64,000 bases of DNA from Sorex araneus (GCF_027595985.1 NC_073302.1:98006734-98070733); one strand, 5' to 3'. Positions 1 to 11,848 are shown, numbered from the stretch's first letter. The notes: generated by a model from the sequence alone, not told the origin. Numbers and translations: made by a program.

Positions 1-147
1 GTCTAAAATTCATATAAAGACACTTTCCCTTTAAACAGGCAGGAGAATGTTTATTAGGCATTATGCATTTCATATTATATTAAGGGTATTAATGTAGAAA
101 TTAAAAATATGCTATTCAGCATTAAGGATACAATAAAGGCACCAAAA

Positions 148-430
148 TCATCTTCATCATCATCATCATCCCATTGATTATCTACTTTCTCGAGTGATCT
201 CAGTAACGTCTCCGTTCGACCTGAGATTTTACTCTTTACTTGTCCTTCCCAATGGTGCTGCACCATTGGGCTCTTTTAAGGTTTAGGGGAATGAGACCCA
301 TCATTGTTATTGGTGGTTTTGGCATATGAACATGCCACAGGGAGTTTGCCAGGCTCTCCCATGTGGGCAGGAAACTCTTGGCAGCTTGCCAGGTTTTCCG
401 AGAGGGAGAACTCCGCCCGACCTTTCCTGA
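148..430 (-). mobile_element. RTE-derived non-autonomous element, 3' half
   Basis: Read on the minus strand this carries the RTE 5'UTR-like segment (CATATGCCA...AAAGAGCC...AAAATCTCAGG) joined to the RTE 3' end (GGAGACGTTACTGAG...CTCGAG), then a GATGATG microsatellite tail. It matches the copy at 59.69-60.27 kb. Its 5' half seems to continue at 1,225-1,650, split by an L1-tailed element. Confidence 0.75.
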
Positions 431-439
431 TGTACTAAA

Positions 440-1222
440 TACGTGCTCAGGAATTGCTCCACCACCCCTGTGCATCCATTATCCCAGAGGCACATAAACC
501 AATCTCAGAATGGAGGGGCTGCTGGCAGATATACTCCTGGACTCTGAACTAAGCTACGGCCCCGTGCAGCCCTATGAGGGGAAGAGTTTCTGTCCCTTGA
601 CATTTTCCACCCTGGACAGCATGGTGACCGCCACCATTCAGAACCAATTGAACAGAGAGGTAGGAGTTTGCAGTAATGGGACACATTGGGGAATCTTGCA
701 ATGGGAAAGGCAGAACCGGCCTTGCCTCCTGCCCAAATCAGACCCTGAGTGGTTGCCCATGAACAGCTCCTCCACTCCTGAACAGCCATGATTCCAGCAC
801 CACAGAAACCAATCTTGAAATGCAGCGGCTGCTGGCAGGAATACCTCTGGACTTAATACCAGAATTCCAAATCTGGGCGGCCACTTTAGCGACCGTGCAA
901 CATCACATGCTCTTTGTTACCAACAAAAGAAAACATACAATCTAATGATGCCATTCCGGCAGGTCTGACTGTTGGGGAGAAAATTGCAATTCATGATAGT
1001 GAGTTTCCTGTCAAAAATTGAATGTAATCAAAGTAAGGAAAGAGTAAAGTGAAAATCATCTGCCACACAGGCAGAGGGGGAGTGGGAGGTGGGTATGCGG
1101 GGGTTATTGGTGGTAGAACATGTGCACTGGTGAAGGGATGGGTGTTTGAGCATAGTATGACTGAGACTCGATCTTAAAAGCCCTGTAACTTTTCTCATTG
1201 TAACTCAATTAATATATATATA
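440..1222 (+). mobile_element. L1-tailed non-autonomous retroposon
   Basis: A GC-rich 5' part (two related pieces near 505-560 and 800-860 with GGCTGCTGGCAG) is followed by a segment related to TGATTGTAACCAAAGTAAAC and by the shrew L1 3'UTR signature (TATTGGTGG, CACTGGTGAAGGGATGGG, TGTAACT). It shares this structure with 43,388-44,057. Left boundary uncertain. Confidence 0.65.
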
Positions 1223-1224
1223 TT

Positions 1225-1650
1225 TGATATTCTTATAGGCTTCCGGGAACTTGGGTTATAGTCTCTGGATGTTGGCCATTGATGGGATTACATGGTGCCG
1301 GGGGCAGCTTCTGGGTATGACTGCCTAGTTACTGGAAAATGGGGAATCTGGGTGAAAGAGGCCCAGTCCCAATCCAAGCAGGCTTGGAGATCTCAGCCCT
1401 GAATTCCACACACCTGGGTTCCTCTGCCAGTTCCTTCATGCGTGAGGCTCATCTGAACATGTTGAGAGGGTCCTTGAGCATGGCTGTGGCTGGGTTCCAA
1501 AGGTCTTCAGCTGGGGGGGCTCTGCTCAGGGCAGGGAGGGAAACTGAAGCCCACCCCCTCCGAGGGTCCCCGGCAAAAACAGCCAGGCAAGGGGGCAAGA
1601 GACTCTCTGTGTTGCTCTGTCGCTCTCTTCCAGGAGCTTGGTTTTATTAT
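1225..1650 (-). mobile_element. RTE-derived non-autonomous element, 5' half
   Basis: It matches the 5' half of the 59.69-60.27 kb copy: TCTCTGGATGTTG, GATGGGATTACA, TTCATGCGTGAGGCT, GAGCATGGCTGTGGCT, AAACAGCCAGG and GGCAAGAGACTCTCTGT occur in the same order. With 148-430 it probably forms one element interrupted at 440-1,222. Confidence 0.7.
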
Positions 1651-2509
1651 TTTTGGTATATTATATTTTGGTTTTATTATTTTACCTAAATAATAATATT
1701 TAAAATGTATCAGATAGAATAATATATCTAAATTTATACTAGATCAAAAATCTTTGAAGAACATAAATAGAACATAATTATGAAAGCACTAGGATATTTA
1801 GCAATTCGGAAACAGAATCACATAGTACAAAATGTGTATATATAATACACAAACACAGTATACAATTACATACATATAGCAATATACAAATATATACATA
1901 TAAACACATTGCTTTCTTCCTCTCTCTCTCTCTCAATCTCTCTCTTCTGCCTGGGTCTGTCATTTGTCCTTTATTAACTTTTTAAAAAGATTTGCATTCC
2001 ACTTATATACTTGTAATATCTATTGAAGACAATATAACTGTTTTAGCTTTTAAAGACTGTAACTGTGCTACAATTTAGCTCCTGTTAAGAAATAAACATA
2101 TGCTGACTTCTCAGTTAATTGAATTTCACAATCCCCAAACATAGGCTACCTGAAATTTCCAAAGAAGTTATATATAGTGTTTAGTTTTTAATTAAAAAGA
2201 CACCTCTTCTTGTTATCAAAGATAATTTACTTTGGTTTACTTTAAAATTTAATTTACTTTAAAAGCATTACTTTTAAAAAATTATAGAAATAAATAAATA
2301 AAAATAATTTAGTAAGCATGACTTTTGCATCCCCAGTCTTCACACACACACACACATACACACACACACTGAAGGTAATTATGTTAATATTCTACCTCTG
2401 GGACTTAACAACCAGGGCTCTTTTTACTGTGTAAAAAGAGTAGTAGGAAAAGTCAAATCTACACATTTTCAATATATCATTTCAAGGTCTTATCAAGAAG
2501 ATTCTTGAG
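1651..2509. other. AT-rich intron with simple repeats
   Basis: No gene or recognisable element. Contains a TC-rich run at about 1,917-1,948 and an interrupted CA repeat at 2,341-2,369. Confidence 0.7.
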
Positions 2510-2660
2510 GGGCTGGAGTGATAGTACGGCAGGTGTTTGCCTTGCATGCCACTGACCTGGGTTCATTCCCCAGCATCTCATATGGTCCCTTGAGCCCTGC
2601 CAGAAGTGATTCCTGAGCAGTCAGTAGTAAGCCCTGAGCACTGCAGGGTGTATAAAAGAA
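2510..2660 (+). mobile_element. SOR SINE, poly(A) type, diverged
   Basis: tRNA-like head GGGGCTGGAGTGATAGTACGGC, B-box-like GGTTCATTCC, then CAGCATCTCATATGGTCCC and the CCAGAAGTGATTCCTGAG body. Many substitutions suggest age. Confidence 0.85.
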
Positions 2661-2734
2661 ATATAGATCTTTATAGTCCTATAACAATTGCCAGCTTAAG
2701 AAATTTAAGGTAACCATCCTGAATTTTTTTTCAT

Positions 2735-2910
2735 TAATTTTGGGGGTGTTGGTGCCACATGTGGCAGTGCTGGGGGGCAGTGGAGGCTATTATCTCAGTG
2801 TTTAGAGGTCACTCCTGGCTGCTCTTGGCCCCCATTGTATCAGGATCAAACTTAGGGATAGAGCAGGCAAAAGCATGTGCTCCCGTCATTTGAGGCATCT
2901 CCCTACCCCC
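2735..2910 (-). mobile_element. Possible old SOR-like SINE
   Basis: Weak similarity to the antisense SOR body (GAGGTCACTCCTGGCTGCTC, then CAGGATCAAACTTAGG and GAGGCATCTCCCTACCCC). Very diverged. 2,911-3,127 is GC-moderate sequence with no clear assignment. Confidence 0.4.
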
Positions 2911-3144
2911 GGGATCCTTATTTTTCAGTGGGTATGTCTCCTAACAGGTATGCAGGAGATACCTGCAATTCTTGGCCACCTGGGCCACCCTGGCAGTGCT
3001 GGGAGCCTCCAGGGCCATACTTGGCAGTGCTTGTTGAGTGTAGGATAATGAGTGAAATTATCCTGAGACCACATGGTGCTTGGGATAAACTCACATAAGG
3101 CGCATACCTTGCTGTATTATCTCTTGGCTTCCTGAATCCTTTTT

Positions 3145-3315
3145 GTTTTTTTGCTTTTTGGGTCACACCTGGCGATGTACAGGGCTTACTCCTGTCTCTG
3201 CACTCAGAAACTACTCCTGGTGGTGCTTAGGGGACCATATGGGATGCTGGGAATCGAACTTGGGTCGACTGCTTGCAAAGCAAACTCCTACCCGCTATGC
3301 AATCACTCCAGCCCC
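3145..3315 (-). mobile_element. SOR SINE, poly(A) type
   Basis: Antisense copy starting TTTTTGCTTTTTGGGTCACACC and ending CTCCAGCCCC. Flanked by a 17-bp target duplication, CTTCCTGAATCCTTTTT at 3128-3144 and 3316-3332, as expected of L1-mediated insertion. Confidence 0.93.
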
Positions 3316-3344
3316 CTTCCTGAATCCTTTTTTTTTATTAGTGA

Positions 3345-3598
3345 ATCACTGGGACTGGATTGATAGCACAGTGGGTGTGGCATTTGCCTTGCACTCAGTC
3401 GACCTGGGTTTGATTCCTCTATCCCTCTCAGAGAACTCAGCAAGCTACTGAGAGTATCCCGCCCGCACGGCAAAGCTGGCAAGCTACCCATGGCATATTT
3501 GATATGCCAAAAACAGTAACAATAACTCTCACAATGGACACATTACTGGTGCCTGCTTGAGCAAATCGATGAACAATGGGATGACAGTGACAGTGACA
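3345..3598 (+). mobile_element. Hybrid SINE: tRNA head with RTE-derived body and tail
   Basis: Head GATAGCACAGTGGGTGTGG with B box GGTTTGATTCC, then GGCAAGCTACCCATGGCATA...ATATGCCAAAAACAGTAACAA, then the RTE 3' end (ATTACTGGTGCC...GAGCAAATCGATGAACAA) and a CAGTGACAGTGACA tail. Confidence 0.9.
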
Positions 3599-4914
3599 TT
3601 TTAAGTACCAAAACACTAAGCACCTTATTTTTTGTCATATGATACAAAACAAACTCAATTCCTATAAGAAAAATTGGCAAGGAATTACTATTTTTACCGG
3701 GTAATTTTTCCTCATTAATTTTACACTTTATTAAATAATCAATTTTAACTACATATTGTCAAATTCAAATATTATTATTATTTTTAACATCCAAGAAAAG
3801 GCATGGTTAATTTTTGACACGGAAGTTTACAAGGTGCTAAGTGCTAGCTGTCAGACTTCAGGCAAAATACTTTATTTAATTTGATATTTTGTTTAATTTT
3901 CACAAAATCTTAGATGGCATTTGCTACCTTGATTTAATAACAAGGAAGCTAAATAAACAGATTTATCCAAAAATAAAAAATAATGTTAAAATATAAATAT
4001 TCACAGAATGATCTCTCATTTGGGGGGTATAAAGAAAAGTGTTGTAGGCTAAATAGTGCCCGAAGGCAAAGGAAGGCAGAGTATGAGGACTGGTCCAGTC
4101 GGAGCTGGCCCTGCAGCTGGAGCAAAGGGGGTGGGGAAAACGCTGGGGGACACTGTCACTCTGGAGAGGAAAAGTGCTGACGGTGACGGGAGGTAAGGTG
4201 GGGCGTGTGATGCCCTACTAGAGAGAGCAGTGGGAGCCAGAGATCCCAGAGCAACGACAGAGAACGTGCCCCCAGAGCTGCAGGCTGGGGCGGAGGGAGG
4301 GAAACAGGCATTGTGGAGCGAGGTCGGAACACTGTGTGACTAAAAACCAATCATGATTAACTTTGTGATGCAAGGGGATTTGATTTAAAAGAAAACTGCA
4401 AATATTTAACTTATATTAAAATATTAAAACTATCAATATGAATTGGGAGCTTCACTCAAATATGCCTGCAAATGCTTCGACACAGAATAATCCCAAAGTG
4501 CCAAGAAGCTTACATTCCATACATGTCTGCGTAGCCCGGGAGCTCTCCTCCTCCCTGTTTCTCCCACTATTTCACAGTGACTTTATATCCTCTGTCAGTG
4601 ACTCACACTGTGCTCAGGTAGAGATCTTCTCTCACTGCAAGTGTATGTTTTAGTGAAAACACTTAAAATGCACCCTTCCCGAAGACATAAGCAAATGGCA
4701 TCCTCATAGAAACTTAAAGTCATATATATGGGTCTTTAACACAAAATTTACCAATGCCATTAGAATAAGTTGCTCTTAAACTTAATGCTTTTTAAGCTAG
4801 ACAGAAAGAAATTTATTTTTAAATAGCAACCTATACACTATACACATCTACTATGTGTAACTTAAACAAAATTTACAAGTAATATCTATTCTTATTACCA
4901 CATAGCAGACTCTC
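3599..4914. other. Intron with a GC-rich patch
   Basis: Mostly AT-rich unique sequence with no gene. 4,050-4,330 is unusually GC-rich (GGTGGGGAAAACGCTGGGGG, GGGGCGGAGGGAGGG) and matches no repeat recognised elsewhere in the window. Confidence 0.6.
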
Positions 4915-5465
4915 CTACTGCCGTGCCAGACTGTTTTCACCGGGGCCCCTCAAATGGTGGCGGGTTGAGTCTCCCTCACCACCCTAAGAAGAGCCCCAGC
5001 AGCCAAAAACCTCCAGAACGCACCCACAGCCATGCTCAAGGCCACTCTCCTCAAGTTCGGACGAGCTTCACCCATGAAGGAACCATCACAGGAACCCAGG
5101 TGTGCGGGACCCGGAGCTGAGATCTCCAAGCCTGCTTGGATGGGGACTGAACCTCCTCCACCCAGATCCCCAGTTTTCTAGTAGTTTGTCAGTCACACCC
5201 ACAAACTGCCCCCAGCGCCACGTAATCTCATCAATGGCCAAGATCTGGAGACCATAAAACAAAAGCTCCCGGAAGAGAGCGATACAGAATCTCTCATGGA
5301 AGAGCCTGGCAAGCTACTCATGGCATATTCAATATGCCAAAAACAGTAATGATAATGGGCCTCATTCCTCTGACCCTGAATGTGACAAGATGGATGGAGA
5401 TGTTACTGGTGCCCACTCAAGCAAATCAATGAGCAACGGGTCAACAGTGATACAACATGTGAATT
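4915..5465 (+). mobile_element. RTE-derived non-autonomous element, near complete
   Basis: Order: 5' GC-rich part (CCACAGCCATGCTCAAGGCC, GTAATCTCATCAATGGCCAA), RTE 5'UTR-like part (GAGCCTGGCAAGCTACTC, ATATGCCAAAAACAGTAA, CTCATTCCTCTGACCCTGAA), then the RTE 3' end (ATGGAGATGTTACTGGTGCC...GAGCAACGGG) and a CAGTGATACA tail. No coding capacity. It must use RTE proteins in trans (inferred). Confidence 0.8.
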
Positions 5466-5640
5466 GTGATGGAATCTTTGGAGGGAGTACGAGTGACACA
5501 GTTTATATCTATTTTCAGTGCTTTTGTGTCTGTGGGAAAATTGATACATTCACCAACTCTCATTTTAAAGTACCCTACAAACAACACATCCTTTGTCTAG
5601 TTTTCACCAAAACAAATCCTTAAAATAAACATCTGGTTAA

Positions 5641-5820
5641 TGGAGCTGGAGCAATAGCACAGCGGGTAGGGCATTTTCCTTAAATGCAGCCAACCCAGGT
5701 TTGATTCCTAGTATCTCATATGGTCCCCTGAGCACCACCAGGAGTAATTCCTGAGTGCAAAGCCAGGAGTAACCCTGGTGCATTGCCAGGTGTGGTCCAA
5801 AAAGAAAAAGAAGATAAATA
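5641..5820 (+). mobile_element. SOR SINE, poly(A) type, with target duplication
   Basis: Full element ending in an AAAAAGAAAAAGAAGATAAAT tail region. Flanked by AATAAACATCTGGTTAA at 5624-5640 and 5821-5837. Confidence 0.95.
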
Positions 5821-5837
5821 AATAAACATCTGGTTAA

Positions 5838-8059
5838 ATATATGCCTTTCTAGAGGAAAAAAATGTGCCTGAATGAGATTTTATAACTTTTAATCCCATT
5901 AAATCTGAGTACTTTTTCACATACAACATTATATCATTTGACAGCATGTTTCTCCGCTCTTCAAAACTGTGTACTAAGTTGCTTTTGCCACCATAGGCAT
6001 CTGAAGGATGGAGTGAGGAGTAAAAAATGGAGGTGTGAATAGAAAGAACAAAGTCCAGACTGTTATTATCATCAAATACACAGAAAGGTCTTCTCTGAGG
6101 TCAGCTAGCACCCCACACTTCCTCCTTAACTCATTTCTCTTTGCCGCAATTAATTTTACATGGGAACAAGGAAAGGAGCTGCTTTCAAAATCTCACAAAA
6201 AAGCATGAGATTTTTTTAATACGTTACCTAGGAAATAAAATGAACTAATATATGCCACCTTCACTATTCCATGAGGCCACAATTTTCCTATACAAAGGGC
6301 GTAAATTTGGAATTATCTGGAATTTATATCCTTGCTCTACCACTAACTAGATGTAATATGGGAAAATCACTTCCTAATTTTTGTTCTTTTTTCACACCTT
6401 CACACCTATAAAATGTGAATTTTATTGGATGGTCTTGGGGAATAGCCAAATAATGAAAAAAAGTATGCATCACATATGGCCATGTTTTCTTTGCTTACAG
6501 AATAATAGACTCTGAATCAAGTAACATTTGTTAATAATGGCAATTGTCACAAAAGAACAACTAGTTCAACTCTTTCCTCTTCATAGTAAATTTTAAGTTG
6601 ATTTTTCACAATCCCTCACATGAAAACTCATCCCAAGCTTGCACAAAGGGAGTCACAGAGAACTGATTTAGTGCCTCCCAAGACACAATTTTGTTGGCGA
6701 TTCTGTTTATGAACAAAACTATGACTTTTAAAAAATGTAGCATAAATGTACCATGATAATTAAGTCATGGTCTCTCAGTATAATACTCCTGGTCACGTAA
6801 AATGACTTCAACAACTCTTCACATGAATTTTCCAAACACTTACAAGTCACAGTCAAATCCTTGCTATATACTGTATTCATTCTGAGGGAAGAAACAGTTT
6901 AAAGTCTCATAATCATATTGCAACTCTCGTTTGGAAAAGGCAGACTTGATAGGATTTACTGTTTTACATGTGAAGCCTTAAATTTGTATCTAGAGTAGGA
7001 GATGTGGGGGTGGAGTTCCCAAGTGGTGTTCAGCCCTACAGCAGGATTTCTTGTCAAGTGGGCTGGCAGCTGAGTGCAAGGCCAGAGGACCCTGTGCTGT
7101 TTGTGTGATGCCAGATCTCTATTCAGCCTAGGTTGGTTCTGTAGAAATTTGAAAGAATGGGCCATAGAAGACTCATCTGGAAGGAATCTCCATGTATGCT
7201 ATCTGGTCCAAATATAAAGAAAGGGTTTTTGTGACTTTCTCAAAATAACATAGCAACAAGTCTCAATTTCACTGATCTTATTTAAGTACAAATATATTTA
7301 AATATACAAATATATTGATATATTTTTAATGCCAACATGATATTAAAATGTTAATTTTTATCTTCTATAGATCAATTTTCAATTTAATGATACAATGAGA
7401 GAATGTGAGGACGACTATTCTTGACCAGACATGTGTAACATACTCCAAATTATAAAAATTCACAGTAAGAAGAGTGGAGAAGTATGCATATCAGGAGCAA
7501 GAGAGGAAGGAAAGAAGAATGAGGAGGAGAAGAATGAAGGGAGGAGAAAGAGGTGGAGGAGGAGAGAAAGAACAGTAACAAGAACAATATGAGGAGATAT
7601 AAGTAGGAAGGAGGAAAAGGAGGAGGGTGAAGGCTGGTGGGAGGGGTGGGAGGAGATTAAGAACAAAAGGAGTTTTCCAGATCTCTATTTTTGGCTTAAT
7701 AATAAAGAAAAATATTTTGTATTGGGTAGAGTTTGCTTTGTAGAAATATTTTAGCTTTGGGTCATATAGACTTTACACAATTCTTTTCATTCAATGGGTT
7801 TCCTAAATAAATCATAGGCAACATGTGTTATTCTTTACTAAACTTTACTTATCTAGAAGCTAATAAAGTTATAAAACAAGAAGTGAAATATCAGATAAGC
7901 TCTTTAGTAAACAGAGTGAATATAACTTCTGAATATTCACACTAGGCAGTTTATATTTTGTTACTGTGAGATGTGGAATAAAGAAGACAAAATAAGAGAA
8001 TGCAATTTCTGCAGCTACCACCCAAAAAATGAATAATCAATGCAAATTCAAATTGGTAT
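5838..8059. other. Intron, nothing recognised apart from a purine tract
   Basis: AT-rich unique sequence. A polypurine (GA/GGA) tract spans about 7,490-7,665; open frames over it are low-complexity artefacts. Confidence 0.7.
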
Positions 8060-8068
8060 GTTCACTAA

Positions 8069-8321
8069 GGGCTGGAGCAATAGCACAGTGAGTAGGGCTT
8101 TTGCCTTGCACATGGCTGACCTGGGTTCGATTCCTCTGTCCTCAGAGAGTCTGGCAAGCTACTGAGAGTATCCCACCAGCACGACAGAGCCTGGCAAGCT
8201 ACCTGTGGCACATTCAAAATGTCAAAAACAGTAACAAGTCTCAAAATGAAGACATTACTAGAGCCCACTCGAGCAAATCGATGAACAATGGGATGACAGT
8301 GCTACAGTGCTACAGTGCTAC
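8069..8321 (+). mobile_element. Hybrid SINE (RTE type) with target duplication
   Basis: tRNA head, RTE 5'UTR-like body and RTE 3' end, with a tail of CAGTGCTA repeats. Flanked by the 9-bp duplication GTTCACTAA at 8060-8068 and 8322-8330. The short duplication and non-poly(A) tail fit RTE rather than L1 mobilisation. Confidence 0.93.
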
Positions 8322-8330
8322 GTTCACTAA

Positions 8331-9292
8331 AGAATGATATTTAGTTTAAAGAAGCATCTAATTAGGAATCATTCTGTTCAGACAGGAACATCATCCCAAA
8401 TTACATTTGCATGTAATTGGGGAATCAAAACAGTGAAATTCTCCAAAAACAGTTTAGACATCCTGGAAGTGAGTTGCATTTCTCCAATGAAGCCAAGAGA
8501 AACTGGTATTTCTAGCAATCAGTGACTAGCAGTAGAGCCTGAGAAAGTGGGCGCAGAGTATTTAACATATGAGGACGTATCAAAGTCAGAAACTATAAAT
8601 AGGGGGAAAAAGAACTTCCCTATGAACAGCTAGGTATATAAATGAACCATAATTTTTATTATTATTTTTGTCTTAGAAAGGACATAATTCTTTGAGACTA
8701 TTTAGAATCAATGGGCTATCATTACTAGAAAGAAAAATAAGCACAAGACAATGACAGATTTCTTGAGTATATTTCTCATATGACTAATACAGAGTTTATG
8801 AGAGTAATACACACATATATGATTTCTAGCTGCAACTTAATTATCACTCCATGGTAAATATTATTTACAATTACTTAAAGTTTTCATTTTCATTTTTTTT
8901 CTTAAAAAGTTTCCTTTTGTCCAGGGGCTGCTGGACCCCACTTCACGGGGCTTAGTGCTGACTGTTCAGTTCCCACTCCTGACTGTGATCAAGAATCACA
9001 GGACTTACCCCAGGATTGGCTGGTGCAAGGCAAACACCTTAAACTTGTGTCATCTTTCTGACACACCTCCTTTTCTCAACTTTTATTGAAGTACTGAGAT
9101 CTATAATACTTTCTATAGTTGTTCTAGGCATACAGTTTTCCAGCACAATCCACACCGCGAAAATCTGCTTTTTCCCACCAGGGTCTGAAGGCCTCCAATT
9201 ACTTCCCACACTCCCACTTCTTGTTAAGCTCAACACTAAGTTTCTGGTTCATTATATACATGTTAAGGGCATAACATAGTAAGGATGAGTTA
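8331..9292. other. Intron, possible ancient SINE
   Basis: No gene. 8,915-9,065 loosely resembles an antisense SOR-type SINE (GGCTTAGTGCTGAC, CAAGGCAAACACC), too diverged to be sure. Confidence 0.5.
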
Positions 9293-9301
9293 TGTATTAT
9301 A

Positions 9302-9554
9302 GCACTGCACTGTAGCATTGTCGTCCCGTTGCTCATAGATTTGCTCGAGTGGGTACCAGTAATGTCTCCATTGTGAGACTTGTTGTTACTGTTTTTGACA
9401 TGTTGAATGTGCCAAGGGTAGCTTGCCAGGCTCTGCTGTGCAGGTGAGATACTCTCGGTGGCTTGTCCGGCTCTCTGAGAGGGACGGAATAATTGAATCC
9501 AGTTAAGCCGCATGCAAGGCAAACACCCTACCCGCTGTGCTATCACTCCAATCC
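9302..9554 (-). mobile_element. Hybrid SINE (RTE type), antisense, with target duplication
   Basis: Antisense RTE 3' end (CCCGTTGCTCATAGATTTGC, TCGAGTGGGTACCAGTAA), body and tRNA head (CCCTACCCGCTGTGCTATCA). Flanked by TGTATTATA at 9293-9301 and 9555-9563. Confidence 0.93.
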
Positions 9555-9814
9555 TGTATTATATGAAAAATAAATGTTAATTTTTCATATTAATATATAA
9601 TTGTTTCAAAATAAGTTGCCACTGTATTTTTTATATTAATTTAAAAATAAATTGCACTGTATTTGCCAATTATGAACATATTATTTAATAAATCATAAAG
9701 ATTTCTACACTCACTATATGTGAGTAGTAAAGAATGTATCTATAACTACAAAAACTTCTGGTAGTATATTTTTCAGGCATTTTCAGGAAACAAATATTTT
9801 AGCTTTTCAGATTT

Positions 9815-9990
9815 TGCTTTTTGCTAGTATTGGACCTCAACTGGTTATGCTCAGGGGTTACTCCTAGCTGTGCATTGAGGAATCACTCCTGGAAACTCCA
9901 GGGACCTTATGAAATGCTGGGGATCAAACCCAGGTTGGCCAATGAGGGGCAAGTGCCCTACCCGTAGTACTGTCCCTCTGGCCCCCTTTA
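9815..9990 (-). mobile_element. SOR SINE, poly(A) type, diverged
   Basis: Antisense body (GGTTACTCCTAGCTGTGCAT, GGAATCACTCCTGG, GAAATGCTGGGGATCAAACC) and head (GTGCCCTACCCGTAGTACTG). Confidence 0.88.
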
Positions 9991-10540
9991 AAACTTGTAA
10001 GTCTTCAATATGATCCAGTCAAAGACAAAATTCATTAAATTTAAAAGGAACCATTTCTCAAAGCTAATTTTTACATAACTTCATTTTAGTTTTCTATCAC
10101 TATGTCAGATAGGCTTAAAAACCTACAATACATTGGCACCATTGAGAGGAAGAAAAAGAAAAAGAATAAAAAACAATGAAATGTAAAGGAAATACAATGC
10201 AAATAAGTGAATTGAATAATTATTATTTAATTGCCCCAATAATGATGTCAGAATAAAATTCTGTATAATAATCTTGAATTCCAAGAGTAAATCTGTAATA
10301 AAGTAGGTGCAGTGAGTCAGAAGTGTTTGTCTATACTTTCTCCATCTCAATTGTAGGATAAAATAAAGTTAAACATATGCTAAGGCGCCTTCTACTTAAC
10401 CTTCCCCAAACTTTACTTTGAACATCTCATTTATTATCATAAGTCTCCAAACTCAACTCCCAACACTACATAAACTCTAGAGAAATAAAATGAAATTCCT
10501 TTAAATATTACTTAGTAGGCGCCTCTAGGGACATTTCTAG
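9991..10540. other. AT-rich intron
   Basis: No gene or recognised repeat. Confidence 0.7.
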
Positions 10541-10544
10541 TCTG

Positions 10545-10700
10545 TCTGTTTGGGTGGTTGCTTGGTGTTTGAGGCATATCACGCAAGGTTCAGGCTCATT
10601 CTGGCAGGGCTCAAGGGATCTTCTGAGGTGCAGGGGATTGAACCCACATTAGACACGTACAAGGCAAGTGTTCTGCCCAGTGTACTATCTCTTCAGCACC
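10545..10700 (-). mobile_element. SOR SINE, old copy
   Basis: Diverged antisense copy (TTCTGGCAGGGCTCAAGGGA, GGGGATTGAACCCACAT, AAGGCAAGTGTTCTGCCC, CTATCTCTTCAGC). Confidence 0.75.
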
Positions 10701-11587
10701 AAGGAATATTTCTTTTATTTCCAAACTAAACTTGTTTTGATATAATATAATTGGCAGAAAAGGCATGATGAGATAAGTGTAATTCTATTTTTATAGCTTA
10801 AAATAGTCTAATAAAAATAATAATCTCATAGACAATGAGCCATATTGACAATCTTTGAAACAAAGTTTAATTATGAGCACAAAATGGAAATCGCATCATT
10901 ACTGAAACTGGCATAACATTATTCTGAACAAAAGGTTTCCAATGACTTGAGATTTCCAGTCCAACTTGATGCTAAAATTTTCAACCATTAGATCACTAAT
11001 AGGTTTTTCTGGCACAAACAAATCCTCATTCCCATATCATTAGATGGATATAATAAATTCAAGAAGTAGTAAAGAAAAGACTGGGGTGTGAATATCATTT
11101 AAATTTAATCAAAGGAGGTATTTCGGCACCTCACTTCTATAAAGATGCAAAACTGTGAATAATTATAAGTGCCTGCTATTCACATGCTATATGTTTACAC
11201 ACAATGAGATAGGTAGGATTATGACACAAATTCATGCATTCAGCAGTTTTTTTAGCACCTATGATATACTAGCATCTTTGATGGGCCCTAGGGATCTAAA
11301 GCGGTGTTTCAACAATTCAGTAAAAATTGAACCATGTGAGAATCCTGTAAGTTATCCACAAAGTACTGTATAAATAGTTTTATATATAAAATACAATTTA
11401 CAATTGTTTTTCTTCAATGAAATTTAACTTGAGGGGAAGCATATAATAACACATTATATGAAAGTATCTGATTGTAGGAAGCAGTCTCTTAAGGAATCAT
11501 GAAATATCTAATATTTATAAGAAATTATAAATTTTCCTTCTTTCCCACACCACTTGCTCTATTTTATTTCATATTTAAACATTATAA
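10701..11587. other. AT-rich intron
   Basis: No gene or recognised repeat; several short frames without protein character. Confidence 0.65.
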
Positions 11588-11848
11588 GGGCTGGAGCGAT
11601 AGCACAGCGGATAGGGCACTTGCCTTGCATGTGGCCGACCTGGGTTCTATTCCTCTCTCCCTCTCAGAAAGCCCGGCAAGCTACTGAGAGTATCTTGCCT
11701 GCATGGCAGAGCCCGGCAAGCTACCCATGGCGTATTTGGTATGCCAAAAACAGTAACAATAAGTCTCACAATGGAGATGTTACTGGTGCCCACTCGAGCA
11801 AGCTGATGAGCAATTGGATGACAGTGATACAGTAACAGTGATACTTAA
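11588..11848 (+). mobile_element. Hybrid SINE (RTE type), well preserved
   Basis: The clearest copy. Head: GGGCTGGAGCGATAGCACAG. Body: AAGCCCGGCAAGCTACTGAG...GCATGGCAGAGCCCGGCAAG...TATGCCAAAAACAGTAACAA. RTE 3' end: CAATGGAGATGTTACTGGTG...CTCGAGCAAGCTGATGAGC. Tail: GACAGTGATACAGTAACAG. Confidence 0.94.

Noticed and set aside
7460-7666. Ser/Phe-rich minus-strand frame
   Set aside because: Antisense of a polypurine tract.
9199-9546. Recurrent peptide with QSLASYPWHIQHVKNSNNKSHNGDIT
   Set aside because: Translation of the hybrid SINE, not a gene family.
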